A stretch of 64,000 bases of DNA from Vibrio splendidus (GCF_003345295.1 NZ_CP031055.1:1674001-1738000), one strand, 5' to 3'. Counted from the stretch's first letter, positions 25,457-35,052 are shown. Numbers and translations: made by a program. Notes: a model not told the origin generated them from the sequence alone.

Positions 25457-27324
25457 TAGCGCGCTCCGAAACGAATCTTCGCCGCCTCTTGGAGATCAGC
25501 AATGATCCTAAAGGCATCTTTCAAGTGCTTACGTTCAAAGCTACCAAAACTGTCTGGGTTGATGTTGTTGTCAGGCACATCCCCGTTCTTCAGCGCTTCA
25601 AGTTGATGACCAAATCGGAAAGAGAGAATGAACTGGTAAGCACCCAGAATGTTCTTAAATGCGTCATCGCTCAGCATGCCTTTTTCATTGGCAGCAGCGA
25701 AACGTTCATCAGTGGCTGACAAGTCGCACTCTACAGCAAGGCCATAAATACGCGCTAAATCAATAATCAAGTTGATGGCGTATTTCTTCACGTTCAAGGT
25801 TTTCTTGTTCTCACCCGATTTCTCTAACACCAAGCTGTTGAAGATACCCAAAGGTGGATTGGTATTGACCGCATCTTTCACGAGCGTACTTAGGAACTCA
25901 CGGTTGCCGCGAATATTCGTATGCAGCTCATCACGAAGAATGCCTTCGAACTCACTGTTGCCATAAATAGTACGGATCTCTAGGAACACACTGATGTTGA
26001 GTAGGCGTTCGTACTCAGGGTTTGCGACCCATTTTTTATAGTAGTGCTTCCAAACATTGAGTGGCTGACACCATTTTGGCGTCGCTGCCATGAATTTACC
26101 TGGGCATAACGGGTAATCGCAGCTTGCCAACCCGTTGGTCACCATCATCGCTAAGTGTTTGAAGTAAATACGGTCACTGTCTGTCGCATCATCAGCCAGT
26201 ACAATCGCACTGTCTTGATCCGACAGCATGTGAACTTCGTTACGCGCGTGTGAGCCAGCTACGATCCAAGAGAAATCACACGGTGGTGGGCCTAACTTAT
26301 CAATCGCGATCTGAATCAATCGGCGGGTGTAGGCATCCATGATCATGGTCATTACCTTACCGACGGTTTCCGGTGCAACCTTGCCTTCCACCAGCGCTTC
26401 AAAAATAGCTTGTCGCTCTGGCGTAAACGAAGACATGGTTTTCACACTGCCCGCGTATTTGATTTTCTCGATTAAGAAGATCGCTTGGACACGGTGGTTT
26501 TGAACTAAGTGAGACGTGGTGAGGAGACCAACGACCTTATTCTCTTTCACGACGGGCAAGTTACGGATATTGAATTGCATCATTATAGATGCAGCATGCA
26601 GCACTAAATCATCCGGCTTCACTGTGAGTGGAGAGTGTGTCATTACCTCTGAGATCAGGCTATCAGTGCTGACACCGTGGGCGATCACTCGCTTAGTCAT
26701 GTCTCGGTCGGTGATCAAACCAACAATGGTGTCACCTTCATAGATCACCGCACACGGTGAGCGTTGATGAAGCATTTCAACCGCAACCGACTGGATGGTT
26801 TGCTCAGACTTAACAATGGCCACCTGCCCGCTTGCTACTTCCTCGACTTTACGAATGAATAGGCCTTTCTCTTTATTTGACCACACCACATCCAATGCCG
26901 ACTTTAAGCGAACCTGCGCCTGTGAAGCGAAGTGTTCTGCGCAACTTGGAAAGGCTTTGAAAAGCGTTTGAAGTGCCGAGTGTGGAATCACATAAAGTAA
27001 GGTGTTCTCAATTGCGATGGCTCTGTAGCCTTTCTCGTCGTTAACTTCAGAATCTAAGAATGTAAAACCGAACAAGTCTTCGCTACCTAGACGTGCGCGA
27101 AGCACACCGTCCGATTTTCGTTGCTCCATAGAGCCAGTTCGAATGATATAGAGCGACTTTTCCTTGCCCGATTCACACAGATCAACCACATCCCCTTTGC
27201 CGAGGTAAGTTATCTGAACATTAGAGGCAAGTTCACGCAGCGCTTCTTTAGGGATCTTATCGAAAGGGTCTATCTGACCGATAAACTGAAGAATATTTGG
27301 TAATAAAGACTGAGGCATAATCAC
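25456..27324 (-). CDS. cNMP-binding / CBS / DUF294 nucleotidyltransferase-like protein
   Basis: 622 residues with four parts: a cyclic-nucleotide-binding domain (about 15-140), two CBS domains (about 168-285, with VGLITDRDMTKRVIAHG and VVGLLTTSHL), a DUF294 putative nucleotidyltransferase domain with the GS..R.E....DQD motif (GSHARNEVHMLSDQDSAIVL, about 355-380), and a helical DUF294 C-terminal domain (about 480-615). The proposed role is sensing adenine nucleotides and modifying or controlling a protein or RNA. No member is understood in detail. It is the first gene of the pair with the exonuclease. A search for an alginate operator upstream found none. Confidence 0.88.
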   Translation of the reverse strand: MIMPQSLLPNILQFIGQIDPFDKIPKEALRELASNVQITYLGKGDVVDLCESGKEKSLYIIRTGSMEQRKSDGVLRARLGSEDLFGFTFLDSEVNDEKGYRAIAIENTLLYVIPHSALQTLFKAFPSCAEHFASQAQVRLKSALDVVWSNKEKGLFIRKVEEVASGQVAIVKSEQTIQSVAVEMLHQRSPCAVIYEGDTIVGLITDRDMTKRVIAHGVSTDSLISEVMTHSPLTVKPDDLVLHAASIMMQFNIRNLPVVKENKVVGLLTTSHLVQNHRVQAIFLIEKIKYAGSVKTMSSFTPERQAIFEALVEGKVAPETVGKVMTMIMDAYTRRLIQIAIDKLGPPPCDFSWIVAGSHARNEVHMLSDQDSAIVLADDATDSDRIYFKHLAMMVTNGLASCDYPLCPGKFMAATPKWCQPLNVWKHYYKKWVANPEYERLLNISVFLEIRTIYGNSEFEGILRDELHTNIRGNREFLSTLVKDAVNTNPPLGIFNSLVLEKSGENKKTLNVKKYAINLIIDLARIYGLAVECDLSATDERFAAANEKGMLSDDAFKNILGAYQFILSFRFGHQLEALKNGDVPDNNINPDSFGSFERKHLKDAFRIIADLQEAAKIRFGAR

Positions 27325-27452
27325 ACTCGCAATAATTTGATTAGTATTATTATATAACTAACGAGACTAGTTGCTAGTGGTTTTAACAAAACAGCAAAGA
27401 ATAGGTTAAATATTGGACACTGGTCAGGTTTTCATCAAATTTAGATATAAAA

Positions 27453-27475
27453 AAAGCACGTATTAAACGTGCTTT
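27453..27475 (-). terminator. Terminator of FadR-type regulator 1
   Basis: AAAGCACGT / ACGTGCTTT stem with the A-run on the left, giving Us on the minus strand. Confidence 0.85.
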
Positions 27476-27545
27476 CCTGGTGTACCTTTTAGTTCCAATA
27501 AACCAGTTCCAACAAAGATTCAAAGTAAAAATCTTTTTAAAACCA

Positions 27546-28265
27546 TTAACTAGCGATTGGTAACCTGTGGTTCGTTTCTAGCAAGTGACTCGCTGATGCT
27601 TGACGCGCTTTATCACTGTTCCCCGCCATGATTGCTTCATAAATTTGGCGGTGTTCTTCAATGCAGGTACTTCCTTCTTCAGAAGAGTGAGAAATAAAGT
27701 TAACAAACATAGTCGTCAAGATATTGCCGAATGGTAAGTAAAAGTCGTTCCCTGTCGCGTTGAAGATTAGGCTATGGAACTTCATATCAATATCTAGCCA
27801 ACGCTCTTTATCAAGAATCTCTTCGCTAGATATCTCCACCATTTTTTGGAAAATTTCTGATAGTTCAATTCGTTGTTCCGCAGTTGCAAATTTTGCGGCC
27901 AACGCACAAGCTTCAGGTTCGATGGCACGGCGCAAGCCTAAAAACTGATGGCAGAATTGGTCGGTGTCAGCTAAACCGTCCATCCATTCGATCAATTGTG
28001 GATCTAAGAAGTTCCAGAACGCGCGGTCAACAACACGAGTACCAATCTTAGGGCGAGATTCTAATAGGCCTTTTGAAGTAAGAAGCTTAACCGCTTCTCT
28101 TAATGCTGTTCTACTGATGCCAAATTGCTCACACAGAGCCATTTCACCAGGGATAATAGAACCTTGAGGCAAATTGCCCGACAAAATACCACGGGCGATT
28201 TCACGTGCAACTTGCACATGAAGGCTTCGCTTAGAGCCTGAAATAGAATTGAAATGACCAGCCAT
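27546..28265 (-). CDS. FadR-type (GntR/FCD) transcriptional regulator 1
   Basis: 239 residues. The GntR winged helix (about 12-80) contains LPQGSIIPGEMALCEQFGIS then RTALREAVKLL. The FCD ligand domain (about 100-225) has the metal-site pattern around FHSLIFNATGN and SSEEGSTCIEEHRQIYEAIMAG. It is about 90% identical to the 50631-51347 product and about 55% to the 29567-30289 product. FCD regulators of this subgroup usually bind sugar acids, so a uronate or KDG is the likely effector. The promoter region has an extended -10 with ATGTATTATTTAA overlapping the start point (28287-28313), suggesting autoregulation. It is divergent from the SDR reductase gene. Confidence 0.92.
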   Translation of the reverse strand: MAGHFNSISGSKRSLHVQVAREIARGILSGNLPQGSIIPGEMALCEQFGISRTALREAVKLLTSKGLLESRPKIGTRVVDRAFWNFLDPQLIEWMDGLADTDQFCHQFLGLRRAIEPEACALAAKFATAEQRIELSEIFQKMVEISSEEILDKERWLDIDMKFHSLIFNATGNDFYLPFGNILTTMFVNFISHSSEEGSTCIEEHRQIYEAIMAGNSDKARQASASHLLETNHRLPIAS

Positions 28266-28286
28266 GTGTCTACTTACTTATTAGAT

Positions 28287-28313
28287 ATGTATTATTTAAT
28301 TCGTACTATAACA
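28287..28313 (-). promoter_or_regulatory. Promoter with overlapping operator-like site, regulator 1
   Basis: The minus strand reads TGTTATAGT (extended -10), five bases, then TTAAATAATACAT. The same two blocks with the same spacing precede regulator 3 (51376-51402). Confidence 0.55.
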
Positions 28314-28606
28314 CCGATTAATATCTCTACCAACTCAGCATCATAATAACGTGAGGTCACGACCAATATAGGCTTGAGCATTATTTTGATAATCTTGTAA
28401 GTGTTAAGATCATCAAACAAAACAAATCCATTTATTCATACAAATAGTTCTTATTTACACATTTTTGTATGCGTGAACTCACAAAACCACTCTTACTCTC
28501 ACTATTTATGTCGGTAATGATCAGTTTTTAGATGAACACTCTTGAATATAGCAAGTGTTATTGTATGATTTATTAACGCAAATAATCTACAATATAGGCG
28601 ACTCTG

Positions 28607-29383
28607 ATGTTTAACGATTTAAAAGGCAAACGCATTTTAATTACTGGCTCTACTGCTGGTATGGGCTTAGCTACTGCACGCATTTTTGCAAAGTACGGCG
28701 CAAAGATTGGCATCAATAGTCGTGCTTTCAGCCCAAAAGTCGATGACGTTCTTACCGAACTCACCGCATTGGGTGGCGATGTTGCGTTTTTTCCTGCAAA
28801 CCTAATGGACACATTAGAGTGCGAAAGGTTAGTCAAAGAGTTCACCGACCATTTTGGCGGCATGGATGTGTTGATTAACAACGCAGGTGGCCTTGGTGGG
28901 CGTGCAAGTCTAGAAAATATCGATGACGAGTTTTATGAGCGAGTGATGAACCTAAATGTTCGATCCGCGCTGATGACAACTAAGTTCTCTATACCACACT
29001 TGCGTGCATCTGCTGCTCTATCGGGGCAAACATCGTGTGTGATTAGCACGGGCTCTATTGCCGCTCGCGAAGGCGGTGGTGTGGGTGCTGGTATCTATGC
29101 CGCATCTAAAGCGTGGTTACACGACATTCACCGCAATTGGGTGAAAGAGTTCGCGCAAGACAATATCCGTTTCAACATTGTTTCACCGGGCACGATCGAC
29201 ACCGCATTTCACGATGGCAAGAGCGACGATCTGAAAGCGACCATTGCTAACAATATTCCAATGGGACGCTTTGGCAATATTGATGAAGTTGCCCCTTCAT
29301 TTGCTTTCTTTGCATCGCACGCTTGCAGCGGGTACATCACAGGGCAAATCCTAGATGTTAACGGCGGACAGATAACGCCCTAG
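28607..29383 (+). CDS. SDR-family oxidoreductase, candidate DEH reductase
   Basis: 258 residues, classical short-chain dehydrogenase. The cofactor site is TGSTAGMG (about 14-21), followed by NNAGG and a YAASK active site (Tyr and Lys in GIYAASKAWLHD, with Ser in STGSIA). The C-terminus is GYITGQILDVNGGQ. Reductases of this fold convert 4-deoxy-L-erythro-5-hexoseulose uronate (DEH) to KDG in Sphingomonas and other alginate users, so this gene and the HIBADH-type gene at 40421 may do the same step with different cofactors. It is divergent from regulator 1 and followed by regulator 2. It ends at a clear terminator. The cofactor preference cannot be read reliably. Confidence 0.85.
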   Translation: MFNDLKGKRILITGSTAGMGLATARIFAKYGAKIGINSRAFSPKVDDVLTELTALGGDVAFFPANLMDTLECERLVKEFTDHFGGMDVLINNAGGLGGRASLENIDDEFYERVMNLNVRSALMTTKFSIPHLRASAALSGQTSCVISTGSIAAREGGGVGAGIYAASKAWLHDIHRNWVKEFAQDNIRFNIVSPGTIDTAFHDGKSDDLKATIANNIPMGRFGNIDEVAPSFAFFASHACSGYITGQILDVNGGQITP

Positions 29384-29512
29384 CTAGCTGACTTATATAA
29401 ACTCATTAAGTTATATAAAGTCGTTAAGATCGTCACACTAAATAAGGTCATCAGACCCAAGTAGATGAGGGAAAACCTCACACTATATTAGACGTATACA
29501 CTGACACTAAGC

Positions 29513-29535
29513 GCCAGATTCGTCTGGCTTTTTTT
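29513..29535 (+). terminator. Terminator of the SDR gene
   Basis: GCCAGA / TCTGGC stem followed by TTTTTTTG. Confidence 0.8.
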
Positions 29536-29566
29536 GTTTTCAAAGTTTCAATTTCAGGTGGTTTAA

Positions 29567-30289
29567 ATGTCAATATTTACATTGGTGGAAGATTCAAGCC
29601 GCCGAATTCATGTTCAAGTCGCGAGACAAATTGCTCGCAAAATCTTGTCTGGCGAGTTGAAAGAAAATCAGAAGTTACCTAGCGAGATGGAGCTGTGCGA
29701 GATCTTTGGAGTCAGCAGAACTGCCCTTCGAGAATCCACTAAGCTGCTTTCAGCAAAAGGGTTGATTGAATCAAAGCCTAAAGTGGGCACTCGTATCAAA
29801 CCAAGAACGCAATGGCACTTTTTAGATCCGCAATTACTGTATTGGATCCAAGACTTAGAAGACACTAAACCCTTCTTATCTCAATTCTTAGGCTTAAGAA
29901 AAGCGATTGACCCAGAAGCATGTGCGCTTGCGGCATCTAACGCTACGGTAGAGCAACGCAAAGAGCTTTCGATTCTTTTCCAAAAGATGACTATCGCGGC
30001 AAACGGCTTTGATTATCAAGAGTGGACAACCAACGATCATCTGTTTCACCAAACGATTTTCTTATCGACGGGTAACCAGTTTTACATTCCGTTCGCGAAC
30101 ATTCTGTCGACGATTTTCAAACAATTTATCGACCACTCTGCCGAAGGCGGTCGTTTCTGTTTAGAAGAGCACAAAGCGATATACGACGCGATTATGTCAG
30201 GCAATGCGAATCAGGCTCGAATAGCCTCTCAAGCTTTACTTGATGATGAAAATCAAAAGCTGTCTAGGGTTGAATTAGCCATCGCATAA
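29567..30289 (+). CDS. FadR-type (GntR/FCD) transcriptional regulator 2
   Basis: 240 residues. The winged helix (about 10-78) carries LPSEMELCEIFGVSRTALRE and the FCD domain follows. It is clearly paralogous to regulators 1 and 3 (shared HVQVAR.IAR.ILSG, LDPQL..W, FLGLRKAI.PEACALAA, STGNQFYIPFANILSTIF) but more distant, so it may read a different effector or site. The ATG follows AGGTGG. It is the only one of the three on the plus strand and sits between the SDR gene and the MATE exporter, each separated by a terminator, so it is its own transcription unit. Confidence 0.92.
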   Translation: MSIFTLVEDSSRRIHVQVARQIARKILSGELKENQKLPSEMELCEIFGVSRTALRESTKLLSAKGLIESKPKVGTRIKPRTQWHFLDPQLLYWIQDLEDTKPFLSQFLGLRKAIDPEACALAASNATVEQRKELSILFQKMTIAANGFDYQEWTTNDHLFHQTIFLSTGNQFYIPFANILSTIFKQFIDHSAEGGRFCLEEHKAIYDAIMSGNANQARIASQALLDDENQKLSRVELAIA

Positions 30290-30302
30290 CCAAGATTGAC
30301 CA

Positions 30303-30336
30303 GACTGACTCGTGTATCCCAATACACGAGTCAGTC
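30303..30336 (+). terminator. Terminator of regulator 2
   Basis: GACTGACTCGTGTAT / ATACACGAGTCAGTC, a long perfect stem, followed by ATGTTTT. Confidence 0.8.
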
Positions 30337-30446
30337 ATGTTTTAGCACCCATTTTTAACCATCCATTACCGTAGTGTTTCATCTTTAAATGTTGAACTCG
30401 GGTCCTCTCAGAGAAAACTTACGGTTACACACATAAGGTGTTGTTT

Positions 30447-31805
30447 GTGTCTACACAATCGTATGTAAGGAAAAATTTCTCTCTCGCCTGGCCCCTAGCC
30501 CTAAACGGTATATTGATGCAGTCGATGTTGATGATCGATACACTGCTGGTTTCTCCTCTTGGTGAAATACCTTTGGCTGCCATGGGAATTGCGACGACTA
30601 TGGTTGCCTTTGTACTCGGTATTCAAATGGCGCTGGCAAACGGCACTCAGCTAGTATTGAGCCGCGCCGTGGGTTCTGGCATCACCGCTTCATTATCCAA
30701 AGCGTTTTGGGCAGGTCTGTTCATCAACTTAGGTATCGCGACAATATTTTGGTTTCTGCTCACCTTTTTAGAACAGCCTCTAATTCAAGCCTTAACCGAC
30801 GATAAAGCCCTTTACCTAGAAATTAGCCACTACCTTGATATCTCAAAGTATCTCGTCATTTTCACAGCATTAACGCAAGTGATTATCGCCCTATTTAATG
30901 CATTAGGAAGAACCAAAATACCGTTTAAAGGGTATTTGATTGAATTGCCGATCAACGCTGTACTTTCTTATGGACTCATTCACGGCTTTTCGAATTTCGA
31001 AGGTATTGGTGTTCAAGGCGCCGCGCTAGGCAGTGTTATTGCTATCACCCTTCGCCTTGTGTATCTGGTTCTTTGCGTGTATTTGAGCTCAGCAATTTCA
31101 CTCAAATTAGACGCCCAGCGATCTGAGTTCATGACAAACGTTCGTCGTCACTTTATCGAGATATTCCCTGTCGCAGCAAATGTAACCATGCTATTGATTG
31201 GCGCAACGATTTATCAGTTACTGTATTCGCAACTTAACATCAACGCGTATGTTGCGATTACTTTAGTGATGCCTTGGATCAGGGCTGTCTCTCAATTTAT
31301 TACTGCTTGGGCTCACTCTTCCGCGATTACTATCAGCCAAGCGATTGGCTCTAAAAAGATGGATGACCTAGTCAAAAATGTCGATACCAGTATTGATATT
31401 GCGGTTGTCATTTCTTTTGTGTGTGCAATCTTGTTCGCAGGATTAAGTCTGGTTATTGGTGACATTTACCCGAACTTGGATGAGTCTACCTATCAAGCAT
31501 TGGCCGTTATCGCCCCACTCTACATCTTCTTACCGATTGTTCGTGGCTACAACACGGTTCATGGGAATGTATTAAGAGCCCTAGGAAAAACGACCGCAGT
31601 CTTCAAAATCAACTTTACTGGTCAATGGGTAATTTCAATTCCATTGTGTGCATTGATCATCTTTGGATTAGACGGTTCTATCTTTTGGGCGTTTGCTATC
31701 CAACCATTCGAAGAGATAGTTAAAGCTTTCCCATTCCGTCACTTGGCTCGTAAGTCTCTTAAAGAGTTTGATGCCGACAAAGCCAAAGAGTTGATGTATG
31801 ACTAA
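30447..31805 (+). CDS. MATE-family efflux transporter
   Basis: 452 residues from the GTG placed eight bases after AAGG; an alternative GTG three codons upstream is also open. There are twelve membrane helices in two bundles. The N-terminal helix has WPLALNGILMQSMLMIDTLLVSPLG, the usual MATE opening, and the second bundle starts near IFPVAANVTMLLIG. It exports a small, usually cationic, compound using Na+ or H+. The substrate is unknown; release of a toxic intermediate or unrelated drug export are both possible. It is a single-gene unit closed by a strong terminator. Confidence 0.88.
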   Translation: MSTQSYVRKNFSLAWPLALNGILMQSMLMIDTLLVSPLGEIPLAAMGIATTMVAFVLGIQMALANGTQLVLSRAVGSGITASLSKAFWAGLFINLGIATIFWFLLTFLEQPLIQALTDDKALYLEISHYLDISKYLVIFTALTQVIIALFNALGRTKIPFKGYLIELPINAVLSYGLIHGFSNFEGIGVQGAALGSVIAITLRLVYLVLCVYLSSAISLKLDAQRSEFMTNVRRHFIEIFPVAANVTMLLIGATIYQLLYSQLNINAYVAITLVMPWIRAVSQFITAWAHSSAITISQAIGSKKMDDLVKNVDTSIDIAVVISFVCAILFAGLSLVIGDIYPNLDESTYQALAVIAPLYIFLPIVRGYNTVHGNVLRALGKTTAVFKINFTGQWVISIPLCALIIFGLDGSIFWAFAIQPFEEIVKAFPFRHLARKSLKEFDADKAKELMYD

Positions 31806-31847
31806 ACTCCGTATCTAATTGCCACCAGAGCTTTACTCGAACTTTCT

Positions 31848-31879
31848 AAAACAACCTTGTCTTTTGACAAGGTTGTTTT
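31848..31879 (+). terminator. Terminator of the MATE gene
   Basis: AAAACAACCTTGTC / GACAAGGTTGTTTT perfect stem. Confidence 0.88.
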
Positions 31880-31995
31880 GTTTTAGCTGTACTTTTCATT
31901 GGTAGGCTTCAGGTACACCCTCTTTGATACCAAGGTCAAATTGTCACCAAGGTCACATTAATAGCAAGGCCATCTTAAAACTCATATAAAACAAA

Positions 31996-32026
31996 AAGAC
32001 CACTCAACAATCGGTTAAGTGGTCTT
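31996..32026 (-). terminator. Terminator of the PL7 lyase gene
   Basis: AAGACCACT / AGTGGTCTT stem, with As on the left giving the minus-strand U-run. Confidence 0.8.
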
Positions 32027-32079
32027 CGATAATATTCCTTAAGGACTGCGTCTAGTTAGCTTATTGGTTATGCTATGTA

Positions 32080-33117
32080 CTATTTACCATTCAACTTAAG
32101 TGCTGAGAAAGTCACACTGTTGTAATCGCCATTCTTTTTATCAACAGCGAAATCGCCAGTACCGCCACAACCAGGCCCCCATACAGGGTGAGAATCGCTC
32201 ACGCTACATTGGCCGTATGCGCCCGCTTTGTAATAGAAATCATCTTCAGCATAACCCGTTGGTGAGTCAAGCTCATCAATACCCTTGCTCAGGTCGATTT
32301 CATACTTAACCGTATCGTGACGCTCTGTTTCAAACGTTAGGTACATCATGGTGCCTTTCACTTCCACTTTGTAGCTAAACTCTTCACCAAGAGCAATGCC
32401 CGCTTCACCCGGTTCTGCTGGGTTTTCCCAAGTGTTACCCCACACTGGATAAGCGATATCGGCACGGTTAGGATCTTTTTTCTCTAGGTTACGTTCATAG
32501 TTCCAGAATACTGAACCCATTTCTTGATCAGGAAACTTCTTATAGAAGATCTTTAGTGGTTCATTGCCGTGACCGTAACCGGTTCCTGCTTTGATTAACT
32601 CGTTGTGTTTTTTAGCATGAATCTGACCAACCACAACAGAATGCGCTGGGTATTTTTCTGGGTACTTTGCGTTAACTGAAACGTGATTCACTTTTAGTGT
32701 CGCTTCTAGTGTACCGCCAACCGCACTGTACTCGTTTGCTGATGGATGGCTCGACAGTGCCCACTGGTTTCCTTTATCAGCCGTATCGATAGAGAAGTCA
32801 GCGCCTCGTGGCATTTGTCGTAATTCAGAACGCGCATTCTTCGAATTTTTTGTCGTAATCGCTTGGTTTTGAACTTCAAATACAAGGTTACCGTCTTTAT
32901 CAAGATGGAAGAAATCACTATGTGAGTAGCTCATCATGGCTACCCCCTCTATTTCATCAACACGACCATCTTCATTAATATCTGAAGGTATGGTTATTTT
33001 CCAATTATGCATATCGAATTTATCAGCAGGTACGGGGTAAGAAACACCGTTATTTGCGAAAGTAACCATTGGTACAGTCGCTAATAACGCCACTGCTAAT
33101 ATGTTTTTCTTAAACAT
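32080..33117 (-). CDS. PL7 alginate lyase, secreted
   Basis: 345 residues. The signal peptide is about 1-21 (ending VTFA), then a single PL7 jelly-roll. The three PL7 signatures are present: RSELR (96-100), QIH (165-167) and YYKAGAYGQ (295-303), with the catalytic Tyr and His in the last two. DINEDGRVDEIE (46-57) resembles a Ca2+-binding loop (DxNxDG). It is an endolytic alginate lyase releasing unsaturated oligomers, either secreted or periplasmic since no lipobox is present. It is divergent from the second porin with a 527-base shared region. V. splendidus has several such genes (aly), and I cannot match this one to a name. Confidence 0.92.
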   Translation of the reverse strand: MFKKNILAVALLATVPMVTFANNGVSYPVPADKFDMHNWKITIPSDINEDGRVDEIEGVAMMSYSHSDFFHLDKDGNLVFEVQNQAITTKNSKNARSELRQMPRGADFSIDTADKGNQWALSSHPSANEYSAVGGTLEATLKVNHVSVNAKYPEKYPAHSVVVGQIHAKKHNELIKAGTGYGHGNEPLKIFYKKFPDQEMGSVFWNYERNLEKKDPNRADIAYPVWGNTWENPAEPGEAGIALGEEFSYKVEVKGTMMYLTFETERHDTVKYEIDLSKGIDELDSPTGYAEDDFYYKAGAYGQCSVSDSHPVWGPGCGGTGDFAVDKKNGDYNSVTFSALKLNGK

Positions 33118-33548
33118 GACTCATCCTTTATTGTTAAATAAGTACCAAGTTCTCTCAGCACAGAAAATACTTTGAACACTGATTCGCAATAACTATTTTC
33201 TTCAATTTAAATAGTCCAACCACAAAAACTATGGTTAACAGCTTGTTAAACACACTCAAATACAGCTCTTATCTTTTCGAACAAGATCTCTTGGATAAAG
33301 CAGCCACTCCTAACAACCAAGGTTGCCATCACCACCAAACCCCAAAGATAAATCGAATATTTGTCTTATTTTAACATTTTTAATTTCGTATATTCTCAAG
33401 CATTATAAATATGAGAAGCGAGTCATGCTCAACCTAATAAATAGGCGCAAAACTGGGACATTCATTACATTTAACTATATATTCACTCCATTATTCAGAA
33501 CTTCTTGATAGATGTCACAGAAATACTAAGCGGTAATAAATACTATAT
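33118..33548. other. Divergent regulatory region, PL7 lyase / porin 2
   Basis: AT-rich, no gene. The porin-side part has the operator-like site at 33549 and a palindrome TTGGATGTATCCAA at 33605-33618. Confidence 0.45.
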
Positions 33549-33559
33549 TTGTCATACAT
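33549..33559. promoter_or_regulatory. Putative operator TTGTCATACAT
   Basis: One mismatch from TTGTNNNACAA, 86 bases upstream of porin 2 and in the region shared with the PL7 lyase. Confidence 0.5.
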
Positions 33560-33644
33560 TAATTCAATACCATTTATGGTATTAAATTGTGAGCCATGGG
33601 TATATTGGATGTATCCAAAATAAAAATAATAGTGAGACAAAGGT

Positions 33645-34403
33645 ATGAACTCTGTTACAAAAATTGCTGCAATTGTTGCTACAACTCTTCTTGCAGGCAC
33701 AGCGACTGGCGCAACTCTTGATTACCGTGCAGAACATAAGCATGAAGACGATAAATACGCGCATCGTATTAAAATTGGCGGAAGTACGAAAATAGCAGAC
33801 GAGACAAAGCTATATTTTAGCGTTGAACAAAAGTTCGCTCCAAATGCAGAAGGCGATATATATAACCAATTGGAACGCGGAGATTCTGAGTTTGATTGGG
33901 GTGTTCGTTATGCGTTAGATGAAAAGTGGTATTTGCAGCCAGGTATGCCTATTACGTTCGGCGATGAAAAAACAACATTTAAACCACAGTTTCGTGTTGG
34001 GTATAAAGCTGACTTCGGCCTAACAACGGCTCTTCGTTACCGTCATGAATTCCAAAACTACACAGACAGTTCAAGCAGTTCTCTCACAAAAGTTAACGGC
34101 GACAAAATAGCATTAGCTGGTGAGACTGTTCAGCAAGGTAAATTTACATTGACTGGCGCTTATAAATTCCAAGACGAAGATTTAAAAAACCTTCAATTAA
34201 GTTATGAGGCGAACTACGTCAAAAGCTACGAAGATCAAGTCAAAGCGAATGGTGAAGATTGGGAATGGGATTTAGGTGTAAAAATCGGCTATAAATTCGA
34301 TAACCTAAGACCTTATGTTGAATTTTGGACATCAGATTACGGCTCAGCGGAAGAGAATGAACGTCAGTTAAAAACACGCGTTGGTGTTACATACTCATTT
34401 TAA
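33645..34403 (+). CDS. KdgM-family oligogalacturonate/oligoalginate porin (copy 2)
   Basis: 252 residues. The signal peptide ends ATG-A (about 1-22). The barrel has the same opening as copy 1, LDYRAEHKHEDDKYAHRIKIGG, and the same ending, KTRVGVTYSF. Identity to copy 1 is low to moderate, so the copies are old and probably differ in the oligomer size or composition they pass. The outer membrane is the site of action. An operator-like site lies upstream, and a perfect palindromic terminator directly downstream was the target of an insertion. Confidence 0.9.
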   Translation: MNSVTKIAAIVATTLLAGTATGATLDYRAEHKHEDDKYAHRIKIGGSTKIADETKLYFSVEQKFAPNAEGDIYNQLERGDSEFDWGVRYALDEKWYLQPGMPITFGDEKTTFKPQFRVGYKADFGLTTALRYRHEFQNYTDSSSSSLTKVNGDKIALAGETVQQGKFTLTGAYKFQDEDLKNLQLSYEANYVKSYEDQVKANGEDWEWDLGVKIGYKFDNLRPYVEFWTSDYGSAEENERQLKTRVGVTYSF

Positions 34404-34425
34404 ACATGGTGACTATCCATTCTTT

Positions 34426-34456
34426 AAAAAGGCTTATAAATTTATAAGCCTTTTTT
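34426..34456 (+). terminator. Terminator of porin copy 2
   Basis: AAAAAGGCTTATAAA / TTTATAAGCCTTTTTT, fully palindromic. Its T-tract is the insertion target of the element at 34459. Confidence 0.9.
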
Positions 34457-34458
34457 AT

Positions 34459-34915
34459 GGTTCATCGCGGCTTTCCGGGAAAAGTCGCCTTTATATTCAG
34501 TAAGTATTTGTTTTATATTCCTTTTTAGGCACTCCGCTATACGAGCTTAAAGCTCCAACCAAGATAGAGATTCTGTTTTTATGCCGCAGTTACGACACTT
34601 AATTCTTCGTGTTTAAACAGAAAGTTCAACAAGAACACCGAGCAACATGGTCTCTTTTACATGACGCCATTGATACTCATGAATAGCCTCGGCCTCGAGA
34701 CCACAAAGGCACTTAGCCTCAGAGTTAGGTTTAAGAATCAGGGTAATAAGTGATGCTGTCTGATGAGACTTTATTATTTGAAAACCTTCCTAGAATGAAG
34801 GTAGGAAAATATGATTCGGCATGAAAACGGTCGTTTGTGTATGGTTTTTGTTTGGCGACTAAACCATATCAGTTACTGCCGTTTTTTTTTAGTTCCCGCT
34901 AATCCGCGATGAACC
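34459..34915. mobile_element. ISL3-type IS relic, 457 bp, with TIRs and 8-bp target duplication
   Basis: The ends are inverted repeats beginning GGTTCATCGCGG on both sides, and the imperfect match continues to about 25 bases (CGGGAA shared). Directly outside both ends stands TTTTTTAT (34451-34458 and 34916-34923), a perfect 8-bp duplication, the length typical of the ISL3 family. Inside is a decayed piece of an ISL3-like transposase N-terminus. At 457 bp it is too short to be autonomous and behaves like a deleted IS or MITE. Confidence 0.82.
34547..34750 (-). pseudogene. Decayed ISL3-like transposase N-terminus
   Basis: The minus strand encodes LITLILKPNSEAKCLCGLEA.. then a stop, then TRRIKCRNCGIKTESLSWLE and a stop. 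Two CxxC pairs form the zinc ribbon that opens ISL3-family transposases, and the R-R-I-K-C-R-N-C-G run is typical. At least one in-frame stop and the missing catalytic domain show it is dead. Confidence 0.65.
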
Positions 34916-35000
34916 TTTTTTATTGACGAAGTATCCTAAAACCCAAAACTTGTAGAACGAAGCCTTAGGATTAAATAAAAGTAGTCCTATCGGTAATGAA

Positions 35001-35030
35001 AAAATGGCAGCTAATAATAGCTGCCATTTT
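35001..35030 (-). terminator. Terminator of the CBM32-PL7 lyase gene
   Basis: AAAATGGCAGCTA / TAGCTGCCATTTT perfect stem. Confidence 0.88.
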
Positions 35031-35052
35031 AGTTGTAAATTCAACTTATTCA

